Part shown: piece after piece, positions 32,650-43,554 of the stretch | Numbering within the stretch: position 1 is the stretch's first letter | Layout of the letters: each line of letters opens with the position of its first letter | Origin: Viola odorata | Lineage: Eukaryota > Streptophyta > Magnoliopsida > Malpighiales > Violaceae | DNA: 64,000 nt | NCBI GenBank assembly: GCA_963691705.1 | Contig: OY829537.1 | Span: forward strand, 58,380,304 to 58,444,303 | Reading direction: 5' to 3' | The notes under the pieces: generated by a model | Seen by the model: the letters and a program-made list of their open reading frames with translations, nothing else | What the model was told of the DNA's origin: nothing | Databases searched by the model: none | Program-made: the position numbers and the translations under genes

Positions 32650-33166
32650 GCTTATGATAACAATTAAGGAAACACCAGGGGTATAATCGTCTTCTCACCT
32701 CGAATCAAAGCCGGATCCCTGTAGACCTTGACTGACAAACAACACCCGGCTGCCGTTCCCGTTAGGCTGAGGATCCTGGGATGGTCGACATCAGCGAGGG
32801 GGGGACCCACACGGCATCATCCCATCCCAGGATATCCCGACAGCGCCCATGGGCGATATCCGCCTGCTGACATCATCCTGTACGGTCCAGCTGACGTGTG
32901 CTGACGTCATCCTGGGCGTTATCTCCCCTTGATAACGCCCACCCCTGGGGGTAACAACCTTTCTTTCTTTGGCTATAAATACCACACATTTCTAGATCAA
33001 AGGTAAGAGCTGATTCTCTACCAAAATCTCTGCCAAATTTCACAGCCATACTAACTTAAGCATCGGAGTGTCTACGCCGGAGTCCCCCTCCGACGCCTTG
33101 CAGGAACGACGGACAGCTATTACAGCGATTCCAGACAGCCACAATCCCGACTCCTCTTCCCCAACA
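32650..33166 (+). repeat. Tat-like 3' LTR, promoter-bearing part
   Basis: The left limit is not resolved; the right end is taken as CCCCAACA at 33159-33166. The segment holds a 12-bp inverted repeat (32773-32784 with 32822-32833), two direct TGCTGACrTCATCCTG copies (32865, 32899), TGACGTCA at 32902-32909, an 11-bp stem with 7-base loop at 32913-32941, and TATAAATA at 32974-32981. AAGCATCGGAGTG follows the TATA box by about 80 bp. Confidence 0.55.
32902..32981 (+). promoter_or_regulatory. LTR core promoter with TGACGTCA box, hairpin and TATA box
   Basis: TGACGTCA (32902-32909) is the palindromic bZIP/TGA-factor type site. It lies 64 bp before TATAAATA (32974-32981). Between them GGGCGTTATC and GATAACGCCC form a perfect stem. 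Role inferred from position only. Confidence 0.5.
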
Positions 33167-33186
33167 GTCCGGATCTTATCAATATC

Positions 33187-33615
33187 AATTATGAAGTATT
33201 TTTAGCACAATTTTCCATTTTGGAAATTTTTCAGAAAATTTTTGGTTGCGTTTCAAAACGCAAAATTTTCTGTTTTTAGAAAACAGTAGAAAATTTTCTG
33301 AAAATGAAAATTTTGTTTCACTGCTACAGTACATTTTCAGTTTTCCAGTTTTCATTTTCCAGCCTTAGAAAACTCAAAATCGTATTCACCTAACAACTAT
33401 TTCTTATTTTTTTAAAACCAAAAGCTACTACTTTTGTTAAATCAATTTTATTTTAATTACAAAACAATGCTAAGGTTTTTTTTTAAAAAAATTAATAAAC
33501 AAATAGTAGCCCATTTTAATTTTGTTAAAGATCAAATATAAATATGCTAAATATATTCATGTCTAAATTCAAAAGCACAAGCCATTTAGGGGATGTTTAA
33601 TTTTGAAAAATATAA
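33187..33615. other. AT-rich gene-free stretch
   Basis: Contains short inverted repeats, for example GCGTTTCAAAACGC near 33250 and several AAAATTTTC words at 33230-33340. No ORF or known element end was recognised. Confidence 0.4.
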
Positions 33616-34245
33616 AGTTGTGATAGGTCACGTCCCCACATACGCCTTGTCTTTTAAAAGTTGTGATAGGTCACGTCCCCACATCTTGTCTCTTTAGTGT
33701 TGTGATTGGTCACGTCTGCACATACACCTTGTCTTTTAAAAGTTGTGATAGGTCACATCCCCACATCTTGTTTGTTTAGTGTTGTGATAGGTCACGTCCC
33801 CACATACACCTTGTCTTTTAAAGTTTTGATAGGTCACGCCCCCACATCTTGTCTCTCAATATCGCGAGTGGTCACGTCCCCTCACCATGTCCCCACATAC
33901 ACCTTGTCTTTTAAAAGTTGTGATAGGTCACATCCCCACATCTTGTTTGTTTAGTATTGTGATAGGTCACGTCCCCACATACACCTTGTCTTTTAAAGTT
34001 TTGATAGGCCATGCCCCCACATCTTGTCTCTCAATATCGCGAGTGGTCACGTCCCCTCACCATGTCCCCACATACACCTTGTTTTTTAAAAGTTGTGATA
34101 GGTCACATCCCCACATCTTGTTTGTTTAGTGTTGTGATAGGTCACGTCCCCACATACACCTTGTCTTTTAAAGTTTTGATAGATCATGCCCCCACATCTT
34201 GTCTCTCAATATCGCGAGTAGTCACGTCCCCTCACCATGTCTTAA
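33616..34245. repeat. Minisatellite with 175-bp higher-order unit
   Basis: The sub-unit is about 44 bp with core GATAGGTCACGTCCCCACAT. Four diverged sub-units make a unit that recurs at 33727, 33902 and 34077, exactly 175 bp apart. Sub-unit types alternate in fixed order (CATACACCTTGTCTTTTAAA, CATCTTGTTTGTTTAG, TTTTGATAGGTCACGCC, AATATCGCGAGTGGTCACG). Overlapping frames of about 80-100 residues in it are by-products of the repetition. Confidence 0.9.
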
Positions 34246-34777
34246 AATTTTGTAAGCAGTCACCCCTACCATCGGACCAACATCTAAGCAAAGCGTATGG
34301 ACTGCGCAACTCTTACTTTTGAGGTGACATAAAGTGTGTTCAATAACTTCTCAATACGATGCTGTTGGTAATATTCAAGACAAAAATAAAATAAAGCGGT
34401 TTTTTTTTAGATGTTTTTAATGTAACGGTTCATCAAGGAAAAAGTGAAACAAAAGGCCCTCAAATAATTACAACTATTTTTTTCTATACAAAGAAGAATG
34501 ATGATCATAATTAAAGCAGACTAATCATATACCCTTAGTTTACCTTTCCCCAGAAGACGATACATGGAAGCAATGGTATTTCTATGAACCATGCACTATT
34601 CCACTCAGGGATTCAAGCTGTTGGCATTTTGTTCATGGAGTTTCATAATACTTGGATTGACTAACTGCCATAAGAGGCTTCTGGGATATCTTTTGCATAA
34701 CGGAAAGAATTGTATTCACGGTGACTATTAACTTTGGTGGCTGTGCATGATGATTAATGACCTTAATAAATTGAAAT
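34246..34777. other. Intergenic and 3' untranslated region of the DUF707 gene
   Basis: Gene-free, AT-rich sequence between the minisatellite and the stop codon of the minus-strand gene; no clear poly(A) signal was fixed by eye. Confidence 0.4.
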
Positions 34778-37700
34778 TCAGTAACGTGTTTGGTTCGGAA
34801 TCTGTCGGTATGGATCAACCCAACATCTGTCCTTCCTCACAGCATTTGTCCATCTCCTTCTAAAGATCTGCATTTCAACAAAGGACTGCCTCCTCACCTG
34901 CACACAAAATTGATTTGAAGAAATTCATTCATCTGTGAGTAGGATGAGATTAGAAGCTTGCTGGATTTGCAATGAGTCTAAAGGGATAAGCTAGTGTACA
35001 TACTTCTGCTCTATTATCAACTTTCTGGGACTTGGACATTGTCTGCAACAGCAAAAATGAACAACTATTAATTGATTGATGCCTCACCAGTTATAATCTC
35101 AGAGCCATACAACATTTACTCTCCGGGTGATGACCTTCATACAAGGGGGGGGGGGAACTAAAATTTGGCACGTGCATGCGAAGGACCACCAAACTTTTGA
35201 CGTAATCAGTTGCAGGTTCTGATGTTTCTATCATCCTTTCTTTTGTTCTCTTTTTTTTGGATCGAAACAGGACATTGCTATGTCATAGCAGTATGATTCA
35301 GCAGCCTTGAGTAGTATTTCTCACTTTTTCGTCTAATGTACCTGTGTGTGCAGTGTTCCTAGTTAGGTCCAAGAGATTCAACCTAGGGTATAACCTCTTA
35401 TATGATGCTACGTCTTTAAAAAGTGATATTTAAGGCAGTAAGGGGAAAGTAAAATGACTGGCGTATAGAATGTTGAACAGTAAAACCATGTGTGTTCATG
35501 GCAATCATACAAAAAGAACAATAATTGTGCTATCATTACAAATGAGTTAAATACTTACCCTGCTTTCATTGAAGACACCAAGTGTAGGCAGACCCAAATG
35601 ATCTATGTACTCAGAATCAACTACACCAACATTTTTTGCTCGATCACCCTAATAAATAGCAGGAACGTTAGTTGTATATCAAAGAAAATCATAAAAAAAG
35701 CAGCACTAATATCCAACAAAAATGATAAAATGGAAGTCAGAATGTTACTTGTGCACAATAGCCAAGGTGCATATCCAGGCCCCATTCATGGATCAAGTCA
35801 TTATGCACAGGTCAAATATAATTACAAAATTATAATTATAAGGGCAGATGACAAAGCATGAGTATGATAGAACATATGGGTGATGAACTATATGGAGCTT
35901 TAGTATAAAAGGTGAATCACAACTCCAACCCAGTATGCTATTGTTAACTAAAAGATGAACACCATCAAGTTCCATCCAAGATCAGAATTCACATCAACAT
36001 TGTATTGATACCGTCAAGCATCACTTCTTTTTACTTTTATATCATCGTCAGGTTTTAATATATTGTGCATAACCAACAACAACTTGTCCAAGTACTAGTC
36101 CCATCCCATCCAACACATCAGTGATATGATATTCTGCAGCAAACTGACTATGCACCTGGATCATGTACCACACACATCTCCATGCTGCCCTCGAGAAAAC
36201 AGGTGCCATCATTTCTACCCAACTGCGAAAAAGATTTTGCAAAACACAAATAAGTATGATGCATGTCTTCTGTTTTTGCAACTAGCAAGATTCTCCTGCA
36301 GCTAAAATTTATATTTCAAATTGTAACTACCCAATGCAAGGAGGAGAAGTGCTATTGCTATCACATCTTCCGCTGCCTTTAAATTTGTACATCCTTCTGC
36401 ATAAAAGAAAGGGGGAAAAATCATTCTCACATTTCATGCTGTAATTGACAATTATTTTCTTCAAAGAAAAGCATCTGTCATATGGACAACTACATTTTTG
36501 TGTTGATAAGCCTATTGGTTCTATTTTCCCTCTTAATAAGCACGGAGTTAACAATGATACATGGCACAAAGGAAAACTTTTATCTGCTTAATGCAAAAAC
36601 AAAAATAATTCTGACTTTACTGCTGATAGCACCAATGAATACACGATCTCAGCTTCCATCATGAAGCTGAGCCAACTAATAACCACCATATGATTCCAAC
36701 ACATGCTAGAAACACTTTTTCAAATAATGTGTTTCTAAATGTAGACCATTTCTCTATATTTATAGTCATAGTAATAGCTTTTCAGAGTTTGAAGAACTTC
36801 TCCTACCACCATAACCTTCTAGCACTGTGAAACTTCAACTGTTAATATTATAATATATTTAAGCTATATTTCTTTCCCTTCTTTTTGTTTCTAGTTTTTG
36901 TTTAAAAAGGTGTAAATGAAATTCATAGACAACCAAATAAGTTATGTTACAACTGTTTTTTTTTTCTCTCACTAAAGCTGTGACACTAATTGCTGAAAGG
37001 ATTCAGAGTATCTACACAAGCGGACCTGTGCACTTGGGAGTTCCTTTTCCGTGCAGTGATTGGGTGATGAACCTCTGACTTAGTGGGATCAAGTGCAGGT
37101 TGTGAAACTTCAAGTCCTTCTTTTTCAACAACCAACAAATATCTGTCAGGTTCTTGACACATTTAGAATTGATAGACGTTAGAAATGGAAAAAAAAATTA
37201 TGGAATAAATCTTCATATCCAGATTACCATAAAGGGAAAGAAAAATGAAGATACATTAGCAGAAAGATGGTTTTCAAGAATAACTAACAGGTTGGAACTG
37301 AGCCGAGGGTATTTAGAAGTAAAACTACTAAAAAGCAAAGAATAGGAAAGATGGAAAATCAACAAAGGAGCTTCCATTTTCGAATAATAAAGCTTAGGCA
37401 CCTGACCATTGAAGTAGTAGTTATCAACATTGAAATTTAGTAAAACAGTAAGCCTGCTTACCGCTTTGGATTGAAGTTCTCAACACCAATATCTTCATCC
37501 CAGAGAAATATGTATTTGTACTCAGCAACTATGTCAGGATGTAGAAAACGTTTGCCAAACCACCTGCATAAGCAAATTAACTATTTATGGAGAGGTAGAC
37601 AACATAAGTTGTTGAAACCAAACATACATGTATATGCAAGAAAAACACATGCCTGAGCATATCACAAACACACACAAAATGCATGTCGGTACCCATGCAC

Positions 37701-40625
37701 CTCAAAAGCGCAAACAAACATGCAAGTCACGGTGTTAATGATTAATTTTAGTTCTAAAAAACAGCAATTTTGGAGTGAAACAAGCTTACCATTTAGTTTG
37801 ATTCACTGCAGATACATGGATGACTTGATCACTCCATGGCAAAGCCCTCCATTCATCCACGACACCATCATAATGAAAAAGCATCACAACAAAATCACTC
37901 GAAAGAAACTACAGGGGAAAAGATGGTCACTGAGCACAAGTAGGAAAGATTGAACATCAAGAAGCATACAAGAAAAGATAAAACTACCTTTCTAACAATC
38001 TGGTCCTCTACTTCTATTTGCTTGATTCCAACTGCAATTGCTAGCAAGTTCCTTGAAGGCTTTGACTTACTCTGGCACAAAAATTGCAATATAAGAAGAA
38101 AAAAAATTGTCTTCAGTTGAGAAGGGATAGAAGCAAAGATTCTTTCCAGTTATACCTTAAATGTTTTAAGAAATATTTATACTCATTTTAACTAGAAGAT
38201 AATCTTAGTAGAAAGCAAACGAAAAGATTCAATGGCCTGATTCAATCATGGCAATTCATCTCATTTGAATATGCTTTCTACTGAAGTTTAACTGCCATAT
38301 CCTGTCTTAAAGAGATGACCACCAAAAGTGGAAACAAATCATGAAGTGAACACTATAGTTGGAGCTGCAAGTTCTGCGGACAAAATAAAAGCATGGATTA
38401 TCGTAGTTGGAAACTAGCATGGATTATCCTAGTTGGAAACTAGCATGGATTAAAAGCATTACAAGCATATTCAATATCTATGAGCGTGCAACAATTATAA
38501 AATGGCCAGCAACTTAGAGACATCAAATAAACTTGTATGTCTGATAAACTCAAAAGTTCCATCCAAATGGATTGAGTATTTAAGCAAGGAAGTAACGCAC
38601 TTCTTTAATGGAATAGCCCCATAAAGGTCGCATTTCCAAGTTAGATGTCTTAGCAATTATTCCTCGAGGTAATGCCTCAGTTCCAGAAGGCCTGCAATGA
38701 ATCTAAGGAAAAGAAAATAGATGAGTATGTATATATATCAGAAAGAATCCAATTTACTGCATGTTCCTTGTAAAACATCTATGATAGAGGCAAACCTTGC
38801 ATTTATTAGATTCTTTACCCTGCATCATCTCAGTGCCTCTCCATCTTATCATTCTCTGTATATATAAGTTTTTGCATAAAACCATCTTAGTGAATTCATT
38901 CTGATCAATCACAAACACAAACTTCATTCAATTCCTGATTTGAAACTGAAAATAAAGCCAGACAAGACCAATTTGCAAGGACTAAGTCCTTTTGTTAGCA
39001 AAGCTAGGCTAGACTACAACTGGGCCCAGCATAAAAGCATTACATTAGTCATGGACAATTTTGGATGTTACATGTTCGGGCATGATCCTTCATACTTGTA
39101 GGTCTAGCAGAAAATTACATATCCAGTGAGAAGAAAATTTGAAAACGTCCTATCATCATCAGAGAAATTTGAAGTATCGTTGTTGGCAACAAACTATTTA
39201 ACAATCTTTCAATTATTTTTTTTTTGGGAGAACTTTGAACTTTCACTCTATTCAGAGTTCACATAGAGCAAACTCTTCCAAACCATAACCAAAAGTTGGA
39301 ACTCAAGAAGAAAAACGATGTTGCAATTTTTTTAGAGTGATCACCATTTTGAAGTCATCCATTTCAGCAAACTCTCATTTTAATGTGAAGGTTTAGAGCT
39401 AAATTTTTCCACTCCAACACGAATTCTCCATGAGTTTCCATTAATCTACATAGAATAAACTGGCATGAGCCTCTGGCGAAAAAATAAATATTAATATGGA
39501 GTTGAGAAGACACAATTTTCCAAATAGTTTTTATTTGCCAGTGATTCTGTATTCTGGCCATGATTGCTTCTTGGTCTTTTGATACAATAATGCATTACGT
39601 CAAGAAGAAGCTCACTAAAAGTGATTCTTGTAACATAACAAAAGCATAATCTACTGAACATTATGTAGAAAGAATTACTTCAAATTTCAACCTAACATCC
39701 TATCCTTTTTCATCAGTCCTACGCAACAAGCTCTACAACTGAAATAATAGCTTCTTACAAACGCAAGAAACCACCCAGTCACTGGGAAGACGAAGACAAA
39801 AACCAAATAAGAAACAAACAAACCAAATTACAATTGAACAAAGCACACGAAGAAAGAATATATTCCATTGCACCAATGTAAGATTCAACCAAAAGGCACT
39901 AAAAGAGATGCTTACTTCTTTATAATCCTTCTGAAAGAATGCAATACCGAGGAAGTAAACACTACAAACCAAAGTAGCGGCAAGGAAAAGACTGCAGAAG
40001 CATGCTCTACTCTTAGAATCTGATGGCACTGGAAGCTGAGAAGGTAAAAGGACATTTTGTATGTTAAGAACACAAAGGATCCATGAGAATTCTTAATTGG
40101 TATATTGAATAAAGTCTGGAAATGACAAATAGAGCATAAGAACTGTTCTGAACCCTAACCTAGTAATCATAAGAAAGCCACAACTACTTGAGTTATAAAA
40201 AGAGAAACAATGACAGAGTATTTCAATCAATTGTCTGTCTTCAAGGGAGAAAAAGAAGTTGAATTGTTCTTTTCCGCATATAAGGTTTTATCTATCTCGA
40301 GATTGGCAGACTTGGATTCTCCTAGAGTAAGTCCCTCAGCAACCAAATAGAAACCCAGAAAAAAGATGCTTCATTTTCCTATGCGTTCTAAGCAACCAAA
40401 CAGAAAACCAAAAAAGATTAAGCCTTTTGGTCTCAAACTTACTGCCCACAAAAACCATAAAAAGAAGAAAAGCAAGTCGTTGAATGAAGCTCTAAAAACC
40501 GCAAACTCCAGTCACTATGAAAGCCTAAAATGAAGAACACAGGCAGGCACCAGCAAGCAGCCTCTTAATAATAGCATAACACGTGGAGAAACAGGGAAAG
40601 AGCTTACAGAATTAAGGGTCTTCAT
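34778..40625 (-). CDS. DUF707 family protein (lysine-ketoglutarate reductase trans-splicing related), 14 exons
   Basis: Exons on the minus strand: 40625-40608, 40035-39916, 38855-38796, 38702-38601, 38071-37988, 37908-37790, 37563-37462, 37142-37026, 36396-36331, 36222-36156, 35802-35749, 35648-35559, 35042-35004, 34897-34778. They sum to 1158 bases, 385 residues and a TGA, the usual family length. Phases agree at every junction and all introns are GT-AG except intron 10, whose acceptor reads CAT. Exon 2 gives one membrane-spanning helix (LFLAATLVCSVYFLGIAFF) near the N terminus, so a type II membrane protein is likely. Family blocks: SRNLLAIAVGIKQ, VMLFHYDGVVDEW, FLWDEDIGVENFNP, WVEMMAPVFSRAAWRCVWYM, HEWGLDMHLGYCAQ, NVGVVDSEYIDHLGLPTLG. 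DED in FLWDEDIG could bind metal, but the biochemical activity is not established to my knowledge. It is the only host-type gene in the window. Function is uncertain because of the acceptor change. Confidence 0.88.
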
Positions 40626-43194
40626 GCTGAAGAGGGGAAGAAATGGACAAGCAACCCTGGAAGGAAAGGAAAGGAAAAGGAGAGCAAAAAGAGTTTGATT
40701 TTAGGAGGAGAGGCGGTGATGGTGGGGGCTTTAAGTGGCTGTTTGGGGTTTGGGTTGGGTACCCAACCCAACATTTACCAACCCAAAATGAAATTTTGGT
40801 GTTTGTTAAACACCATTCCCGAAATGAAAAAGTGGGTTTTTGGGTGGGGAAATGAGAAAAGTAGGGGGTGAATGCTCCATTCCGGAAATGAAACTCCATT
40901 TGGCCTTCTCTCTCTCCTTTTTTTTTTTTTCATTTCATTTTAATTTTTTTACGTTATATAACCAACAAAATAAATTAAAAACTACCCCAATAAAATCTCT
41001 ATTTCAAGATAAGTAATTCTAGATCCATTTTTCCTATTTTTATTAATTTTTTGAAAATGGGTTTAAGTTGCCAATGTGATTCACGCTAGGCACTTTTTCC
41101 TTGGCGTGATCACGCCAAGCCTTAGCGTGATCACGCCAAGGATTTTTCTCTCCTCCAACAAAATTGTAAAAAATCTAAAAAAAATGTAAAAATTCACGAA
41201 AAAATGTAATTAACCTAAAAATCAAGAAACATTGTAAAAAATTCCAAGAATTCACAAAAAAATTGATTTAATTATGGACAGAAGGGGTTTTTTGCCCGAA
41301 AACAATAGTCTAGGGGGTGAATTTCAAAAAATGAAGTTCAGGGGAGGTTTTTGATTTTCGACGATAGTTCAGGGGTGGTAAAAACTATTTCCCCTATATA
41401 AAATCGTGATTTCCTTCTTCTTCTTCACTTTTTTCAGAAATTTCTCTCTCCTCCAACCCGACCCTTTCACCTCCAAAATCGATTTTCTTCTTCGAATCTC
41501 CCCCAAATCTTCTCCGAATCCTCTCAAATTTTGACCACACCTTCCCTACATCCATTCCAACAAAACCCATCAATTTATTTCGACATCCATCCGTAAAATC
41601 ACTCTCAATTTATTTCGGCACAATGTCTTATTTATGGTATATAGATCAATTTTATTAGATGTTAGATTATAAATAAATTGATTAAAAATATATATAAAGA
41701 TAAAAAAATAAAAAAAAATTCAAACACTTAAAATGAATTATGCCCTTTATGGTCATTTTACATCCAAATCATAGTTTTGGAAAACTGGACTACCAAACAG
41801 CACCCTCCATTTCCCAGATATCGTTTTCCCACTGAATTTTTACAATTTTACCAAACAGCACCCTCCATTTCCCAGATGTTGTTTTCCCACTGAACATTTC
41901 CTCACTGACCATTTCCCCACTAAACTGGACTGCCAAACAGAGCCTAAGACGTAAGAGGTGGTGCTATTGTATCAGGAACTTAAAAGAAACAGAAAGAAAC
42001 GCAGCTTACAAAGTAAAAGCAAAGAATATCTTAGTTAACACAAACAAAGTTGATGAAAGAAGCCACGTGTTAAAAGGCAACACAAAAGGTACCAAGAATA
42101 AAAAACGGATTATATTATTAAATTAACATATTTATTAAAAAAAACAGCAATGACGTCGTTGAGAAAGCAAATACAATCGATATTAATCTTAATCTTAGTC
42201 TTAATCTTAATCTTAATGAAAGTATATAACAGCGAAGTCTCCTAAAGAAAACAATAGTGGAATTTAGTAATCAGTGGGAAAAACTTCAAGTGAAAGTTGT
42301 GCGGGTGTTGATAAAATTTGTTTGGTTAATTTGACGTAATCTTATAATCAAGAAAATGGAAAAATATAACAACTTTTTTAGAGCATATCCCAAACCTACT
42401 TCAAAATGTATTATGTTAAAGTGAAAATGTATATAATTTTAAAAGAAAAATAGTTTGTAATTTTCCGCGGGACAAGTATTGGAAGCATTGACCAAATTAT
42501 ATTTTTTTCATATATATTTGATTAAAGACTATTTTTATGCTTATTAAATATATTCAATTATTATTTAAATACCTTTTTTCCTCTCATTGAATAATATTTT
42601 TTTCGACCTCTCCATGTGTTATCTCTACTTTTCTAGTATGAGATTAAATTGATTTAACATATTCCTAAAAGGTGACTATTTCAATATAATTATTTTCAAT
42701 TTTTAAACTCAAATTTAAAACTTGAGTTAAGTGGCAATGTTATTGTTTGTTTTTTTATAAGAGTAAAACATGTTCATGCTTTTATTTTATTTTTATTTCA
42801 TTTAAGAAATAAAAAATGTGTCTAATTTGCAAAAAAATCATGTATTATATTCTAATTATACTCTAAATTTTAGAATTATCTATATTGATTTTGTAAAAGG
42901 TTAATGATTTAAACCCTTGTTATTTTTTTATTTTGTAATTTTTTTCACCCACTGCTACTTCTGTTTTTAATAAATTATAAAACTTTTATTACGTATAATG
43001 TATAATTTGAGATAAACCATTAAGTATCTTCATAGACAAGAACGAAGGTTATGCTAACATAAACAATACTAGCATACTTTTTTCCCTTTTCAAATTTGAT
43101 CTTCATTGTTAAGGTTTAAGATAAATTTAATTTAATTTTGAGTTTAACCATGGTTGTAAAAAAATTACATAAATAGGGCAACTACGATTTTGTT
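40626..43194. other. Upstream region of DUF707 and intergenic AT-rich DNA
   Basis: 40626-40920 is the probable 5' untranslated region and promoter, with a 22-bp perfect palindrome at 40750-40771 and two CCATTCCsGAAATGAAA words. 41100-41140 holds two palindromes around GTGATCAC. 41290-41395 has repeated GTTCAGGGG phrases. 41791 and 41849 start a 58-bp direct repeat (ACCAAACAGCACCCTCCATT). 42180-42218 is a CTTAAT microsatellite. The remainder to 43194 is AT-rich with no gene recognised. Confidence 0.5.
40750..40771. other. Perfect 22-bp palindrome upstream of the DUF707 start
   Basis: Centred on GGGTACCC with arms TTGGGTTGG/CCAACCCAA, 125 bp before the start codon. A second hairpin, TGGTGTTT...TAAACACCA, follows at about 40797. 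Confidence 0.7.
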
Positions 43195-43446
43195 TAGGGG
43201 TGTACAAAAATCGGATCGATTTGGAAATCGAACTGAAATCGATAGTTTGGTCCGGTTCGGTTCATTTTTTTTTCGGGAACCGTCATGGAGAATCGGATCG
43301 AAGTGGACAATTTCGGTTCGGTCCGGTTCTCCAAATCTAAAACTCATAAAATGAACCGTAAAACCGGGAGAACCGGTTCTTATATATATTTATAGTCTTT
43401 AATCAAATATATAAATATGTATATATGCATTCATATATCAAAATTT

Positions 43447-43516
43447 AGCTTTGATTCAGTGGTTAACTCCTAGTCTCCCTTCCTAAAGGGAAGGCGTACG
43501 AATCCCCTTCTCTCAA
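43447..43516 (+). repeat. tRNA-like sequence, probable SINE head
   Basis: GATTCAGTGGTTAACTC resembles a D-arm/A-box, CCCTTCCTAAAGGGAAGG forms a stem-loop, and GCGTACGAATCCCC resembles the T-arm/B-box (GGTTCGAATCC). A T-run follows at about 43525. The stem and box matches are imperfect, so it is not called a functional tRNA. Confidence 0.4.
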
Positions 43517-43554
43517 AATTCTTTTTTTCCTTTTGTTTTGCTTTTAAACGTAAC

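Larger units (their letters stand above)
28447..33166 (+). mobile_element. Tat-like Ty3/gypsy 3' block: antisense ORFs plus 3' LTR
   Basis: Three ORFs on the minus strand lie left of a plus-oriented LTR. One carries the putative gypsy-type transposon domain (Pfam Transposase_28 by recollection of its motifs). Extra ORFs in antisense orientation between pol and the 3' LTR are known in the Tat lineage. The LTR has TATAAATA at 32974 and AAGCATCGGAGTG downstream, a phrase typical of Tat LTRs. No gag or pol of this element is present; the left boundary abuts the broken Athila-like integrase. Confidence 0.6.

Noticed and set aside
33616..34245. CRISPR-like array
   Set aside because: Repeats are contiguous sub-units of a plant minisatellite without unique spacers, in a nuclear plant context.
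33706..34322. Three overlapping frames of about 80-100 residues with repeated GHxPTxxL peptides
   Set aside because: They are the minisatellite read in three frames; the 175-bp period is not a multiple of three and there is no gene context.
35143..35156. Run of G in a DUF707 intron as a regulatory G-quadruplex
   Set aside because: A single short homopolymer in an intron; no four-tract pattern.
36048..36281. Longer ORF continuing from DUF707 exon 10 into the following intron
   Set aside because: The conserved family sequence resumes at 35802, so the extension is most likely intron read-through; it matters only if the mutated acceptor causes retention.
43165..43347. Minus-strand ORF FGEPDRTEIVHFDPILHDGS and the similar one at 56168-56449
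   Set aside because: Both are produced by the GGTTCGG subterminal repeats of the hAT element and are not proteins.
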